Source: Paracoccaceae bacterium (GTDB lineage Bacteria > Pseudomonadota > Alphaproteobacteria > Rhodobacterales > Rhodobacteraceae). Taken from it: 52,361 nt of DNA. A model generated the notes under the pieces. That model searched no databases. It worked only from the letters and a program-made list of their open reading frames with translations, and was not told the origin of the DNA. The DNA lies in contig JAQWQJ010000020.1 in NCBI GenBank assembly GCA_029244725.1, forward strand, positions 1-52,361, read 5' to 3'. Positions 8,956 to 17,605 of this stretch are shown here, piece by piece; the stretch's first letter is position 1; each line of letters begins with the position of its first letter. Position numbers and translations under genes: made by a program.

Positions 8956-9975
8956 TTAATCCTCCATCACACCTTTTTTGCCCATCAAGCCGCGTGGGCG
9001 AGTAAGCAAAATGATGATTGCTACGAGATAAATGATGATCTGATCCAGACCGTCAAAAATCTTGAAGCGCTCCCAAGAGGCAAAGCTTTCCAGAATGCCC
9101 AGCAGAAAGCCTGCTGCAACTGCGCCTGGTAGCGAGCCCATGCCGCCGACAACAACCACAACAAAGCTGAGAACCAGAAAGTCCATGCCCATGTGGTAGT
9201 TCGGCGCGTTAATTGGCGCGTACATTACGCCTGCCCAGCCGGCGACAACTGCCGCGATCGCGAACATAACAGTGAAACGGCGGTCGATGTTAATACCCAT
9301 CAAACCGACGGTTTCGCGATCAGCCATACCGGCGCGAACGACCATTCCAAAGGTTGTGAAGCGCAGGAATGCGAAAACACCACCAATGACTGCGAGCGAG
9401 AAGAAGAAGTAGACCATACGCCAAGCGGGGTAGACAATTTCTAGTCCCAGTGAACCACCGAGTTGAGCAACAGACGACAACGCCTCTGGTGCGGGGGTTT
9501 GGATCGGGTTAGCCCCGTAAAATCCGCGAACAAGTTCCTGCAGGATGATAGCCAAGCCGAAGGTAACCAGAATCTGATCAGCATGTGGACGCTTATAGAA
9601 GTGCTTTATTAGCCCTCGCTCCATTGCGATTCCGACAACGATCATGATTGGAATTGAGAACAGGATAGCCAGTGGTACTGACCAGTCAGTGATTGCTCCA
9701 CCGACCTCGGGCCCAAACCAGCTTTCCATATAAGAAGATTTGACTTTCAGGGGATTACCCAAAAAGTCCTTCTGTGTGGGGTCAATAGTTACATAGCTAG
9801 CGTTTAGTATCCGTGAAAGTGTCACAGAGCAGAATGCACCGATCATGAACAGGGCCCCGTGGGCAAAGTTCACGACACCTAGTGTGCCGAAAATTAGCGT
9901 CAGACCAAGGGCAATCAGCGCGTATGCCGAACCCTTGTCGAGGCCGTTTAGGATTTGAAGAATGAATTCGCTCAT
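8956..9975 (-). CDS. Liv-type ABC transporter permease (LivH-like)
   Basis: The 339-residue permease shows the LivH hallmark near its N-terminus, [20 protein letters not shown], and the C-terminal [20 protein letters not shown] block. About eight transmembrane helices are visible. A periplasmic insert after helix 2 (around residues 55-85, with [12 protein letters not shown]) makes it longer than E. coli LivH (about 308 residues). The start is preceded by GAGGTGGGGG. It is separated from the binding-protein gene by a 106-base gap with a strong hairpin. Confidence 0.94.
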   Translation of the reverse strand: MSEFILQILNGLDKGSAYALIALGLTLIFGTLGVVNFAHGALFMIGAFCSVTLSRILNASYVTIDPTQKDFLGNPLKVKSSYMESWFGPEVGGAITDWSVPLAILFSIPIMIVVGIAMERGLIKHFYKRPHADQILVTFGLAIILQELVRGFYGANPIQTPAPEALSSVAQLGGSLGLEIVYPAWRMVYFFFSLAVIGGVFAFLRFTTFGMVVRAGMADRETVGLMGINIDRRFTVMFAIAAVVAGWAGVMYAPINAPNYHMGMDFLVLSFVVVVVGGMGSLPGAVAAGFLLGILESFASWERFKIFDGLDQIIIYLVAIIILLTRPRGLMGKKGVMED

Positions 9976-10040
9976 CTTCCCCCACCTCTAGAAGAATGAA
10001 TAACCTACGTTTTCAGCGAAACGATGGGTCCTTGATTAGT

Positions 10041-10069
10041 TGTAGGGTGGAGAATTTCCCCACCCTACA
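10041..10069 (-). other. Intercistronic hairpin after binding-protein gene
   Basis: TGTAGGGTGG (10041-10050) and CCACCCTACA (10060-10069) form a perfect 10-bp stem with a 9-base loop, 12 bases after the stop codon of the binding-protein gene. On the transcribed strand it is followed by ACTAATC rather than a U-run. Such hairpins commonly stabilise the binding-protein part of an ABC transporter mRNA or attenuate read-through into permease genes; which applies here is inferred. Confidence 0.65.
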
Positions 10070-10081
10070 GAGTTTTGGGAC

Positions 10082-11425
10082 TTAAGCGCCCGAGTTACAA
10101 GCACCAAGCTCGCCACCGGCGAACATTGGGTGATCAGGTGCATACTCAACCTGTGCACGCGGTGTAACTTCGAGGATCTGCAGTGTGTCGTACTCGTTTG
10201 ATGGGTTTTCTTTACCCTTCATTACCAGAACGTCTTTGAAACACTGGTGATCTTCAGCACGGTACAATGTTGGTCCGTTGCCCATTCCGTCGAATTCAAA
10301 GCCTTCAAGAGCTTCGCCTACGCCACATGGGTTGAATGTGCCAGCACGCTCACATGCGTCTGCATACAGAATAGTCTGTACGTAGCATGTGTGAGCTGAG
10401 TTGGATGGTGGACGACCGTACTTTTCGCCGAACGACTTAACGAATGCTTTTGTGCCTTCGTCTGTCAGCTGCCAGTTCCAGTTCATCGAACCGATAACAC
10501 CTTCAACGTTTTTGCCAGCACCAGCAGCCATAAGCTCTGAGTACAGTGGAACAACGATCTCGAAGTTTTTACCGTTAACGACTTTGTCACGCAGACCAAA
10601 CTGAATTGCGTTTGTCAGCGAGTTGACCATGTTTCCGCCGTAGTGGTTCAGAACCAGAACGTCAGCACCAGAGTTAAGAACGGGCGTGATGTACGACGAG
10701 AAGTCTGTCGATGCCAGCGGTGTCAGAACGTTGTTTACTGTGTTCCAACCCATGGCTTCGGTCGCTGCTGCGATCGATTCCTGCTGTGTCCAGCCCCATG
10801 TATAGTCGGCAGTCAGGTGGTAAGCGTTACGGTCTGAGCCGTATGCGCTAGAAAGCACAGGAGCAAGAGCTGCGCCTGACATGTAACCGTTGAAGAAGTG
10901 ACGGAAACCGTTAGCTTTCTTGTCTTTACCAGTTGTATCGTTCGAGTGGGTTAGACCCGCCATGAAGATAACACCAGCGTCCTGACATAGTCCCTGAACA
11001 GCGATCGCAACGCCCGAAGACGAACCACCGTTGATCATGACTGCGCCGTCTTTTTCGATCATCGACTTTGCAGAAGCACGTGCAGCGTCAGACTTAGTCT
11101 GAGTATCGCCAGTTACGAACTCAACTTTTTTGCCAAGGATGCCGTTACCTTTCAGAGCTTTCGAGCTGAATGTGTTCATCATTCCGCCGTCGCCCATACC
11201 GTTCAGGTGCTCAACAGCAAGTTCCTGAGCGCGCAGTTCGTCAAGACCTTCTTCCGCATAAGGACCAGTCTGTGGAACGTTGAAGCCCAGAGTTACTGAC
11301 GAACCGGTAGGCTCGTTTGTATAGGCCGCTGCTGAAGAAGCAGTGAAGATTGTCGGTACGGCCAGGCCGGCGCCTGCAACAGCACCTGACTTTAGCACGC
11401 CGCGACGTGTAAGGTTTTTAGTCAT
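10082..11425 (-). CDS. Tat-exported Liv-type substrate-binding protein
   Basis: This 447-residue periplasmic protein begins with a twin-arginine signal peptide (LTRRGVLKSGAVAGAG, with cleavage near SSAAA-Y at about residue 34), followed by a type I periplasmic binding fold (Peripla_BP_6/LivJ class). It is longer than typical LivJ (about 370). GGGAGGAATTCC precedes the start. It is the first gene of the transcript leading to livHMGF and acs. The ligand cannot be read from sequence; with acs and a ScfR-type regulator as neighbours, a short-chain carboxylate is a reasonable guess, an amino acid or amide the conventional one. Confidence 0.9.
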   Translation of the reverse strand: MTKNLTRRGVLKSGAVAGAGLAVPTIFTASSAAAYTNEPTGSSVTLGFNVPQTGPYAEEGLDELRAQELAVEHLNGMGDGGMMNTFSSKALKGNGILGKKVEFVTGDTQTKSDAARASAKSMIEKDGAVMINGGSSSGVAIAVQGLCQDAGVIFMAGLTHSNDTTGKDKKANGFRHFFNGYMSGAALAPVLSSAYGSDRNAYHLTADYTWGWTQQESIAAATEAMGWNTVNNVLTPLASTDFSSYITPVLNSGADVLVLNHYGGNMVNSLTNAIQFGLRDKVVNGKNFEIVVPLYSELMAAGAGKNVEGVIGSMNWNWQLTDEGTKAFVKSFGEKYGRPPSNSAHTCYVQTILYADACERAGTFNPCGVGEALEGFEFDGMGNGPTLYRAEDHQCFKDVLVMKGKENPSNEYDTLQILEVTPRAQVEYAPDHPMFAGGELGACNSGA

Positions 11426-11480
11426 GGAATTCCTCCCGTTTCATGAAACGCAATAGAGTGCTCCTCAACACTCAATTACA

Positions 11481-11494
11481 TGCACTATTGTGCA
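11481..11494. promoter_or_regulatory. Candidate operator in divergent promoter region
   Basis: TGCACTATTGTGCA is an inverted repeat (TGCAC/GTGCA, 4-base spacer) in the 217-base region between the divergent binding-protein and ScfR-type genes. The region is AT-rich and also holds TTTTGTAAAAACG and TGCAAAGTTGTA, similar in flavour to TTTGCAAA boxes of RamB/ScfR-type regulators. It is a candidate site for the adjacent regulator; no promoter hexamers are clear. Confidence 0.35.
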
Positions 11495-11642
11495 GGTGTA
11501 TTATCTGTCATTGTAAGAAAAGTTCGCAACAACTGCTTTGAAAGAAAGAATTATTTTGTAAAAACGTAAACAGAATGATATGCAAAGTTGTAAATTAATT
11601 TTCGCGCAACTGCAGAAACTCATTGATTTGTAAGGACGATAC

Positions 11643-12929
11643 ATGCCGCGAGCTTCACTTATCGGGTCGAGAATTCGAGAGCGCAGGATCCAAAAGGAAA
11701 TTCGTCAAACGGATCTAGCCAAACTTGTTGGCATCTCGGCTGCATATCTAAACTTAATTGAGCATAATCGGCGTAGAATCGGCGGCAAGCTGTTGCTGGA
11801 TATTGCCGAAGTGCTTCAGGTTGAACCGTCGCTGCTTAGTGAGGGGGCAGAGGCCGCATTGTTGTCCGCGCTTCAAAAAGCAAGTGCAGATCAGCCGGAC
11901 ATTGATGTCGAAGACGACCGTCTTGAAGAATTTGCTGGCCGTTTCCCGGGATGGGCGCAACTGATGACGCGTCAAAGCGGTGAAATTGAAAACTTAAAGA
12001 ACGCAGTTGAGATATTAAACGACCGCTTGTCGCACGATCCGTTCTTGGCTGCGGCTTTGCACGAAGTGATTTCGACCGTTTCTTCCATTCAATCGAGCGC
12101 TTCTATTCTTGTTGAGTCTGACGATATTGAAAAAGAATGGCGCGATCGGTTTCACAGGAATATTTTCGAAGACAGCGGAAGATTGGCAGATACCAGCGAG
12201 TCGTTGGTCGGATACCTCGATCCAGCGCAGGACGAGAACGTCAACCAAGATACGCCGCTCGATAACCTTGAGAAGATGTTGCTTGATCGAGAGTTTTTTG
12301 TGCCAGAAATTGAACACAAAGATCTGACAGGCGCGCGAAGAGAGATAGACGTAAAGTTGACCACAGATCAAATTGAGACCACTCAATTTTTGGCGCTACA
12401 TCAAGGCATTGTAGAAAGAATACCACCAGCATCATTGGAGCAAGCTGAAGCACAGACCGACGACCCCGCAGAGATGGCGGCCATTTGTGACGTAACGATA
12501 CCAGAAATGTTTCACAGGCTTTCGTTCCGCCCGTCGAGCGACGCTCATGCAGATTACGGGTACTTAAAGGCGGACATGGCAGGCGCATTTTTGTCCAAGC
12601 GAACCATTGATGGATTCAGCTTGCCACGTTCTGGGGTAGGTTGCGCTTTGTGGCCGATGTATTCGGCGCTCGCACAGCCGACTGTGCCAATCGTAGAGGC
12701 CATCAAGCAAGAGGGGCGAGGAGCTGAGACGATGCTGGCATACGCGATTGCCGTGCCCGAAGACGCGCGGTCATTTTCTCACAGCCCACGATATACCACG
12801 CACATGCTGCTAAGACAGGTAACGAAGACCGAGACTAAACCAAAGTCAGTGGGTGTGAATTGCCGAATTTGTCCGGTTGATAATTGCGATGCACGAAGAG
12901 AAATATCAATCCTATCCAATGGATTTTGA
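11643..12929 (+). CDS. ScfR-type short-chain fatty acyl-CoA transcriptional regulator
   Basis: This 428-residue protein has an N-terminal XRE-type HTH (about residues 8-64, RRIQKEIRQTDLAKLVGISA), a long middle region, and a C-terminal ScfRs domain ending in the cysteine cluster CRICPVDNC. Relatives such as RamB act on acetate, propionate and glyoxylate-cycle genes and may sense acyl-CoA. It is transcribed divergently from the binding protein-liv-acs operon and precedes a receiver-domain protein and an SSF histidine kinase, so it is the likely direct regulator of that operon. The effector is inferred from the family. Confidence 0.9.
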   Translation: MPRASLIGSRIRERRIQKEIRQTDLAKLVGISAAYLNLIEHNRRRIGGKLLLDIAEVLQVEPSLLSEGAEAALLSALQKASADQPDIDVEDDRLEEFAGRFPGWAQLMTRQSGEIENLKNAVEILNDRLSHDPFLAAALHEVISTVSSIQSSASILVESDDIEKEWRDRFHRNIFEDSGRLADTSESLVGYLDPAQDENVNQDTPLDNLEKMLLDREFFVPEIEHKDLTGARREIDVKLTTDQIETTQFLALHQGIVERIPPASLEQAEAQTDDPAEMAAICDVTIPEMFHRLSFRPSSDAHADYGYLKADMAGAFLSKRTIDGFSLPRSGVGCALWPMYSALAQPTVPIVEAIKQEGRGAETMLAYAIAVPEDARSFSHSPRYTTHMLLRQVTKTETKPKSVGVNCRICPVDNCDARREISILSNGF

Positions 12930-12987
12930 CAATTATCGTCCACTAAGCAATATTTCGAGAACGGGACGGCACTGATGAGGGAGCAAC

Positions 12988-13353
12988 ATGGGGCATTCAG
13001 TTCTACTGATCGAAGATGAACCCAATATCATCGAGGCGATTAGTTTTATTCTGTCCCGCGACGGCTGGACGGTACATTCGCACTCGAACGGGGCAGATGC
13101 TTCGAACGAAGTAATTCGAAGACAGCCAGATGTCGTGGTCTTGGATGTGATGTTGCCGGGTAAAACTGGTTTCGAAGTCCTTCAAGAAATTCGCGAAAAC
13201 ACCGAAACTGCAAACATACCGGTTCTGATGCTGACAGCGCGTGGCCAAAACAAAGATCGCGAAAAAGCAGAAAGCTATGGCGCGAACATGTATATGACCA
13301 AACCGTTTTCCAATTCTGAAGTGCTGGAAAAAGTTAAGACGTTGGTGGCGTAG
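12988..13353 (+). CDS. Single-domain response regulator (CheY-like receiver)
   Basis: The 121-residue protein is a complete receiver domain with no output domain. Acidic pocket residues Glu9-Asp10-Glu11, phospho-acceptor Asp53 (VVVLDVMLPG) and Lys105 (TKPF) are all present. The stop codon overlaps the GTG start of the next gene by one base, and the histidine kinase follows, so it is probably the cognate receiver. CrbR, the partner of the similar kinase CrbS, carries a DNA-binding domain; this protein lacks one, so the signal must pass by another route. Confidence 0.93.
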   Translation: MGHSVLLIEDEPNIIEAISFILSRDGWTVHSHSNGADASNEVIRRQPDVVVLDVMLPGKTGFEVLQEIRENTETANIPVLMLTARGQNKDREKAESYGANMYMTKPFSNSEVLEKVKTLVA

Positions 13354-13637
13354 TGGACGAGAAAAAGCGCCTTCCGGTCTTTTTGGAGCGGTCGAGTTAT
13401 CGGCGTAGGCGCGCGCGCGATGCTTCTCGTGTTCTTCCAGTTCTCAGCTTGTTTTTGTTTGCCTACCCTGGACTCTGGGCACTCGATGGAGAAAACGGAA
13501 TTGTTCTGTCCGACGCCCTTTATTTTCTGTTTGCTGTTTGGTGTATCGCGATAATAGTCGCGGCAATCCTTTCCCGATATTTGAGTGAACCCGTTATCGG
13601 GGAACATGAACTCTCAGATTTGAAGGCAGGCGAGTAG
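13353..13637 (+). CDS. Small two-helix membrane protein
   Basis: I do not recognise a named family. The 94-residue product starts at GTG, overlapping the previous stop codon by one base. It has a basic cytoplasmic N-terminus (RRRRARDASR), two transmembrane helices (about residues 26-42 and 52-73) and an acidic C-terminus. Its position between a receiver and an SSF-domain histidine kinase, with only four bases before the kinase, suggests an accessory subunit of the sensor or of its transporter-like domain, comparable in place to the small subunits that precede acetate permease genes. That role is inference. Confidence 0.7.
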   Translation: MDEKKRLPVFLERSSYRRRRARDASRVLPVLSLFLFAYPGLWALDGENGIVLSDALYFLFAVWCIAIIVAAILSRYLSEPVIGEHELSDLKAGE

Positions 13638-13641
13638 TTTC

Positions 13642-16299
13642 ATGTTGAACACGCTGATAGCAGTCTCTCTGGCGTATGTTGCGGCACTGTTTTTGGTCGC
13701 ATTCTATGCCGAAAGGCTTGCCTCGCGTGGTCGAGGGGCGTGGCTGCGCAGTCCAATTGTCTACACCTTGTCTCTGTCTGTATATTGTACTGCTTGGACT
13801 TTTTATGGCGCCGTAGGATCAGCAGCCCGAGCAGGGTTAGAATTTCTTGCAATCTACATGGGACCAACACTGGTACTTATCGGCTGGTGGTGGGTTCTAC
13901 GCAAAATTGTCCGTATTGGACGAAGCCAAAAAATCACATCAATTGCTGACCTAATATCTTCCAGATATGGAAAGTCGAACTCTATTGCGGTGATTGTGAC
14001 GATCATGGCGGTCATCGGGACGACGCCATATATTGCACTACAACTTCAATCTGTAACCCTTTCATTTAATACGTTTTTAGTTGAATCTGACGCCAGTTCT
14101 GGCCTGTACGATGCGCAGTCGACGGCGTTCTGGGTTGCGCTTGGGTTGGCCTTTTTCACGATCCTGTTCGGCACACGAAATCTCGACGCCAATGAACGTC
14201 ACCACGGTGTTGTGACGGCGATTGCGCTTGAAGCCGTCGTGAAACTTGTCGCGCTTGTTGCAGTCGGTGTTTTTGTGGTTTGGCAAGTTATGGGCGGGGT
14301 TTCTGAGACTTTTGCCGCCATTGATGCATCTGAAATCAACATGTGGAATCGCGATGCGGGTCGATGGACAGGTATATTGTTCGTTTCGGCCGCTGCCTTC
14401 ATCGCACTGCCACGGATGTTCCAAGTTATGGTGGTCGAGATTGATGATGAAAAGCATCTCGCGACTGCCAGTTGGGCCTTTCCCATATACGTAATGCTGA
14501 TGAGCCTTTTCGTGGTCCCGATTGCGGTTGCGGGCCTACAAATGTTCCCAAATGGGGCCAATCCGGATTTGTTTGTTCTGACCGTCCCGTTGGCGCATGG
14601 CTGGAACAGTTTGGCAATGTTTGCATTTATCGGCGGATTTTCAGCAGCTACTTCTATGGTGATCGTCGCAGCAATTGCGCTTTCAACGATGGTTTCTAAT
14701 CACGTTGTGATGCCGATCTGGTTAAAATGGTCATCGCGCGATTTATCGGTTGCCGGTGACGTTCGCCAAATCGTTCTGATTTCGCGCAGACTGTCTATCG
14801 CGGGCATTTTGGCGCTCGGTTACTTTTACCTCCAACTTACGGGTGGAGGGGCAGCTTTGGCTGCGATCGGCTTGATATCATTTGCAGGCGTAGCCCAGTT
14901 TCTACCGGCAATGATTGGTGGAATATTCTGGCGTGCAGCAAATCGACACGGCGCATTGTTGGGGCTAATAACCGGCTTTTCCGTATGGGCCTTCACACTG
15001 TTTTTGCCAAGCTTTGGCCCGGATGCATTGATTTCGAAAGAAATTATCGAGGAAGGATTGTTTGGACTATCTTGGCTTCGTCCCAATGCATTGTTTGGGA
15101 TCAATGGATTGGATAGCTTGGTTCACGCTCTGGTTTGGAGCATATCTCTAAACACCCTTGTTTTTGTCCTCGTGTCGTTGGTGACATTTCCTAACCCGAT
15201 GGAGCGGTTGCAAGGCGCGCAATTTGTTAACGTTTATGATCACTCAGTCGAGGCAAGCAGCTGGTCAAAAGGTCGGGCAGAAACCGAAGATCTTTTGCTC
15301 ATGAGCCAGCGCATTGTGGGCGCGAACGAAGCCCAAAAGATTTTTCGAGCTGAGTCTGAAAGACAGGGGATGCTGGGATACTTGCCGGATACCACGCCAG
15401 GGTTCATCCAACGACTTGAACGAGAGCTAGCAGGATCGGTCGGGGCCGCCACTGCACATGCGATGATTGCTCAGATTGTGGGCCGATCCAGTGTGTCGGT
15501 TGATGATCTAATGCGGGTGGCCGACGAAACTGCGCAAATCATGGAATATTCTAGCCAGCTAGAGGCTAAATCGGATGAATTGGCACGGTCTGCCCGTCAG
15601 TTAACCGAGGCTAATGAAAAGCTAACGAATATGTCCGTTCAAAAAGACGCCTTTCTATCGCAGATAAGCCACGAATTGCGGACACCGATGACGTCTATCA
15701 GGGCATTTTCAGAAATATTAGAGAGCGAAGGCGGTCTGACCGATTTGGATCGGGCAAAATATGCAGGAATTATCCACGGAGAAACTCTGCGTTTAACACA
15801 CTTGCTGGATGACTTGCTTGACTTAAGTGTTCTTGAGAACGGTCAGGTTAAACTGAATATAACCCAAGGCAATGTAGCAGACATCATCGATCAAGCAATT
15901 TCCGCTACGCATTTTTCAAAAGATCAGTTGCGGATTGCTCGAAATCGAGCAGACGAAGATTTTGCCGTGACAACGGACATCGACCGGCTGAGTCAGGTTG
16001 TCATTAATTTGATAACCAACGCGGCGAAGTATTGCGAAAACGATGCACCTCAGCTGGAAATTTCCGTTCGAAGCGTGGACGAACTGCTGACGTTGGATTT
16101 CATCGACAATGGAAAAGGCGTCCCCACGGCCCTTCAAGACGAGATTTTTGAAAAGTTTTCACGTGCTTCGGATCGTGCGGCAGGGGCAGGGCTTGGCTTG
16201 GCTATCTGCCGCGAAGTGATGGCCAATTTAGGTGGCCAAATAACCTATCTTCCCGGGCAATCTGGCGCCGGCTTTCGCGTGACGTTGCCAGCGACATAA
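13642..16299 (+). CDS. Hybrid sodium/solute symporter-domain histidine kinase (CrbS-like)
   Basis: The 885-residue protein begins with an SSF (sodium:solute symporter) domain of about 13 membrane helices (residues 1 to about 520), followed by a coiled linker and a histidine kinase core. The phospho-acceptor His677 lies in SHELRTP; the ATPase domain shows the N box (NLITNAAKYCEND), DNGKGVP and GAGLGLAI. There is no attached receiver. Relatives include CbrA and CrbS; CrbS controls the acetate switch by inducing acs. Here acs is 7 kb away in the divergent operon, so acetate or a related acid is the likely signal. A clear PAS domain is not seen. Confidence 0.93.
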   Translation: MLNTLIAVSLAYVAALFLVAFYAERLASRGRGAWLRSPIVYTLSLSVYCTAWTFYGAVGSAARAGLEFLAIYMGPTLVLIGWWWVLRKIVRIGRSQKITSIADLISSRYGKSNSIAVIVTIMAVIGTTPYIALQLQSVTLSFNTFLVESDASSGLYDAQSTAFWVALGLAFFTILFGTRNLDANERHHGVVTAIALEAVVKLVALVAVGVFVVWQVMGGVSETFAAIDASEINMWNRDAGRWTGILFVSAAAFIALPRMFQVMVVEIDDEKHLATASWAFPIYVMLMSLFVVPIAVAGLQMFPNGANPDLFVLTVPLAHGWNSLAMFAFIGGFSAATSMVIVAAIALSTMVSNHVVMPIWLKWSSRDLSVAGDVRQIVLISRRLSIAGILALGYFYLQLTGGGAALAAIGLISFAGVAQFLPAMIGGIFWRAANRHGALLGLITGFSVWAFTLFLPSFGPDALISKEIIEEGLFGLSWLRPNALFGINGLDSLVHALVWSISLNTLVFVLVSLVTFPNPMERLQGAQFVNVYDHSVEASSWSKGRAETEDLLLMSQRIVGANEAQKIFRAESERQGMLGYLPDTTPGFIQRLERELAGSVGAATAHAMIAQIVGRSSVSVDDLMRVADETAQIMEYSSQLEAKSDELARSARQLTEANEKLTNMSVQKDAFLSQISHELRTPMTSIRAFSEILESEGGLTDLDRAKYAGIIHGETLRLTHLLDDLLDLSVLENGQVKLNITQGNVADIIDQAISATHFSKDQLRIARNRADEDFAVTTDIDRLSQVVINLITNAAKYCENDAPQLEISVRSVDELLTLDFIDNGKGVPTALQDEIFEKFSRASDRAAGAGLGLAICREVMANLGGQITYLPGQSGAGFRVTLPAT

Positions 16300-16313
16300 A
16301 CGGTTTCTCAAAG

Positions 16314-17177
16314 TTAGATTTTGTTGATGGGCACTTTGAGGTAAACGTCACCGTTTTCGTCTTCGGGCGGCATATGGCCCGCGCGCATATTAACCTGAAG
16401 CGAAGGAACGATCAGTTTTGGCATGCCAAGGGTCGCGTCACGCGTATCACGCATCTCCATGAATTCACCTTGGGTTTTGCCATCGCCGATGTGCACGTTT
16501 GTGGCTTTTTGCTCGGCCACCGTTGTTTCCCACGCGAATTCGTCTCGACCGGGCGCTTTGTAATCATGCCCGACGAAAATTCGGGTTTCATCTGGAAGTG
16601 CCAGTATCCTCTGGACGGAATTGTAGAGCATTTCGGATGATCCGCCGGGGAAATCACAGCGAGCGGTGCCGAAGTCCGGCATGAACAAGGTGTCGCCAAC
16701 AAAGGCCGCGTCGCCAATGACGTAAGTTAGGCAAGCAGGTGTATGGCCCGGAGTGTGCAGAACGTCGCCCCGCATCTGACCAATGTGGATGCTTGAACCG
16801 TCAACGAAGAGCGCATCGAACTGCGAGCCGTCGCGCTCAAACTCAGTGCCTTCATTAAAGACTTTTCCAAAAGTCTCCTGAATAATTTTAATGTTGTCGC
16901 CAATGCCAATTTTGCCGCCTAACTTCTCTTGAAGGTAAGGTGCCGCGGACAAATGGTCGGCGTGAACATGAGTTTCGAGGATCCACTGTACATCGAGGCC
17001 CTTGGATGTGACGTATTCAATTATCGCGTCCGCAGACTTGGTATCAGTCCTGCCAGAGGCGTAATCAAAGTCCAAAACAGAATCTATGATTGCACAGGAT
17101 GATCCTTCAGGATCGCGCACAAGAAACGAGATCGTGTTCGTCGCTTCATCAAAAAATGCTTTTACTTCGGGTTTCAT
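16314..17177 (-). CDS. MBL-fold metallo-hydrolase (Blh/persulfide dioxygenase-like)
   Basis: The 287-residue protein carries the metallo-beta-lactamase motifs HVHADH, HTPGHT, VGDTLFMPDFG and VGHDY in the order of the glyoxalase II/ETHE1 group, and its full-length layout matches the Blh-type proteins of bigR operons, which act in sulfide/persulfide detoxification. The start at 17177 has GGAG upstream; a start seven codons earlier lacks one. No ArsR-type bigR gene or rhodanese is seen nearby. It converges on the histidine kinase gene with a 14-base gap. Substrate (glutathione persulfide or a thioester) is not determined from sequence. Confidence 0.88.
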   Translation of the reverse strand: MKPEVKAFFDEATNTISFLVRDPEGSSCAIIDSVLDFDYASGRTDTKSADAIIEYVTSKGLDVQWILETHVHADHLSAAPYLQEKLGGKIGIGDNIKIIQETFGKVFNEGTEFERDGSQFDALFVDGSSIHIGQMRGDVLHTPGHTPACLTYVIGDAAFVGDTLFMPDFGTARCDFPGGSSEMLYNSVQRILALPDETRIFVGHDYKAPGRDEFAWETTVAEQKATNVHIGDGKTQGEFMEMRDTRDATLGMPKLIVPSLQVNMRAGHMPPEDENGDVYLKVPINKI

Positions 17178-17325
17178 AGCGTTTCTCCGTTGTCGCATTT
17201 TAATATATCGTTATTGGAATATGTAATTCAAGTGCAAATTGATATGTGTCAACGCGGCGGCTTTGTGTGGTGCATTACCAAAACGTTAACACAATCAATC
17301 GCTCTCATCAAAAAGGGATGCATAA

Positions 17326-17511
17326 ATGAAGACGTCTGCAGATATCGAAATATCAAAACTGATCGAAGATCTAGTAAGCGAAGGTCATTCGCAAGACGAA
17401 TTGGCTGAAGCACTGCGTAAAGCTTTGCGCAATCTGGCCCTCAAAATGGATTCCCTGAGCAAAGAAGATGAATTCGTGCAAGATGACGAGTTCGACAATA
17501 TGCCGATTTAA
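17326..17511 (+). CDS. Small acidic protein, unknown function
   Basis: A possible gene of 61 residues (MKTSADIEISKL onward) with an amphipathic, helical, strongly acidic composition, ending in EFVQDDEFDNMPI. AAAAGGGA precedes the ATG with a somewhat long spacer. I know no family for it. It is the only sense-strand frame in the roughly 430 bases between the MBL gene and the FadJ-like gene, and its codon use looks normal. The alternative is non-coding leader DNA. Confidence 0.45.
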   Translation: MKTSADIEISKLIEDLVSEGHSQDELAEALRKALRNLALKMDSLSKEDEFVQDDEFDNMPI

Positions 17512-17605
17512 GGTCTTAAAATGAAAACGTATGGTTGAAATCTCTACCTTTTTTTGGTCAAGTCGTCTCAGATAAGTGTCATTTCTTTGGACGTAAGGAG
17601 TCGAA

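Noticed and set aside
10082-11425. Urea (UrtA) reading of the Liv-type binding protein
   Set aside because: The protein length is near that of UrtA, but the permease lacks the UrtB-type long N-terminal domain and no urease or urea genes are present.
17190-17408. 72-codon plus-strand frame overlapping the 61-residue small gene
   Set aside because: It overlaps the better candidate at 17326, has no ribosome site and an unlikely Cys/Arg-rich composition.
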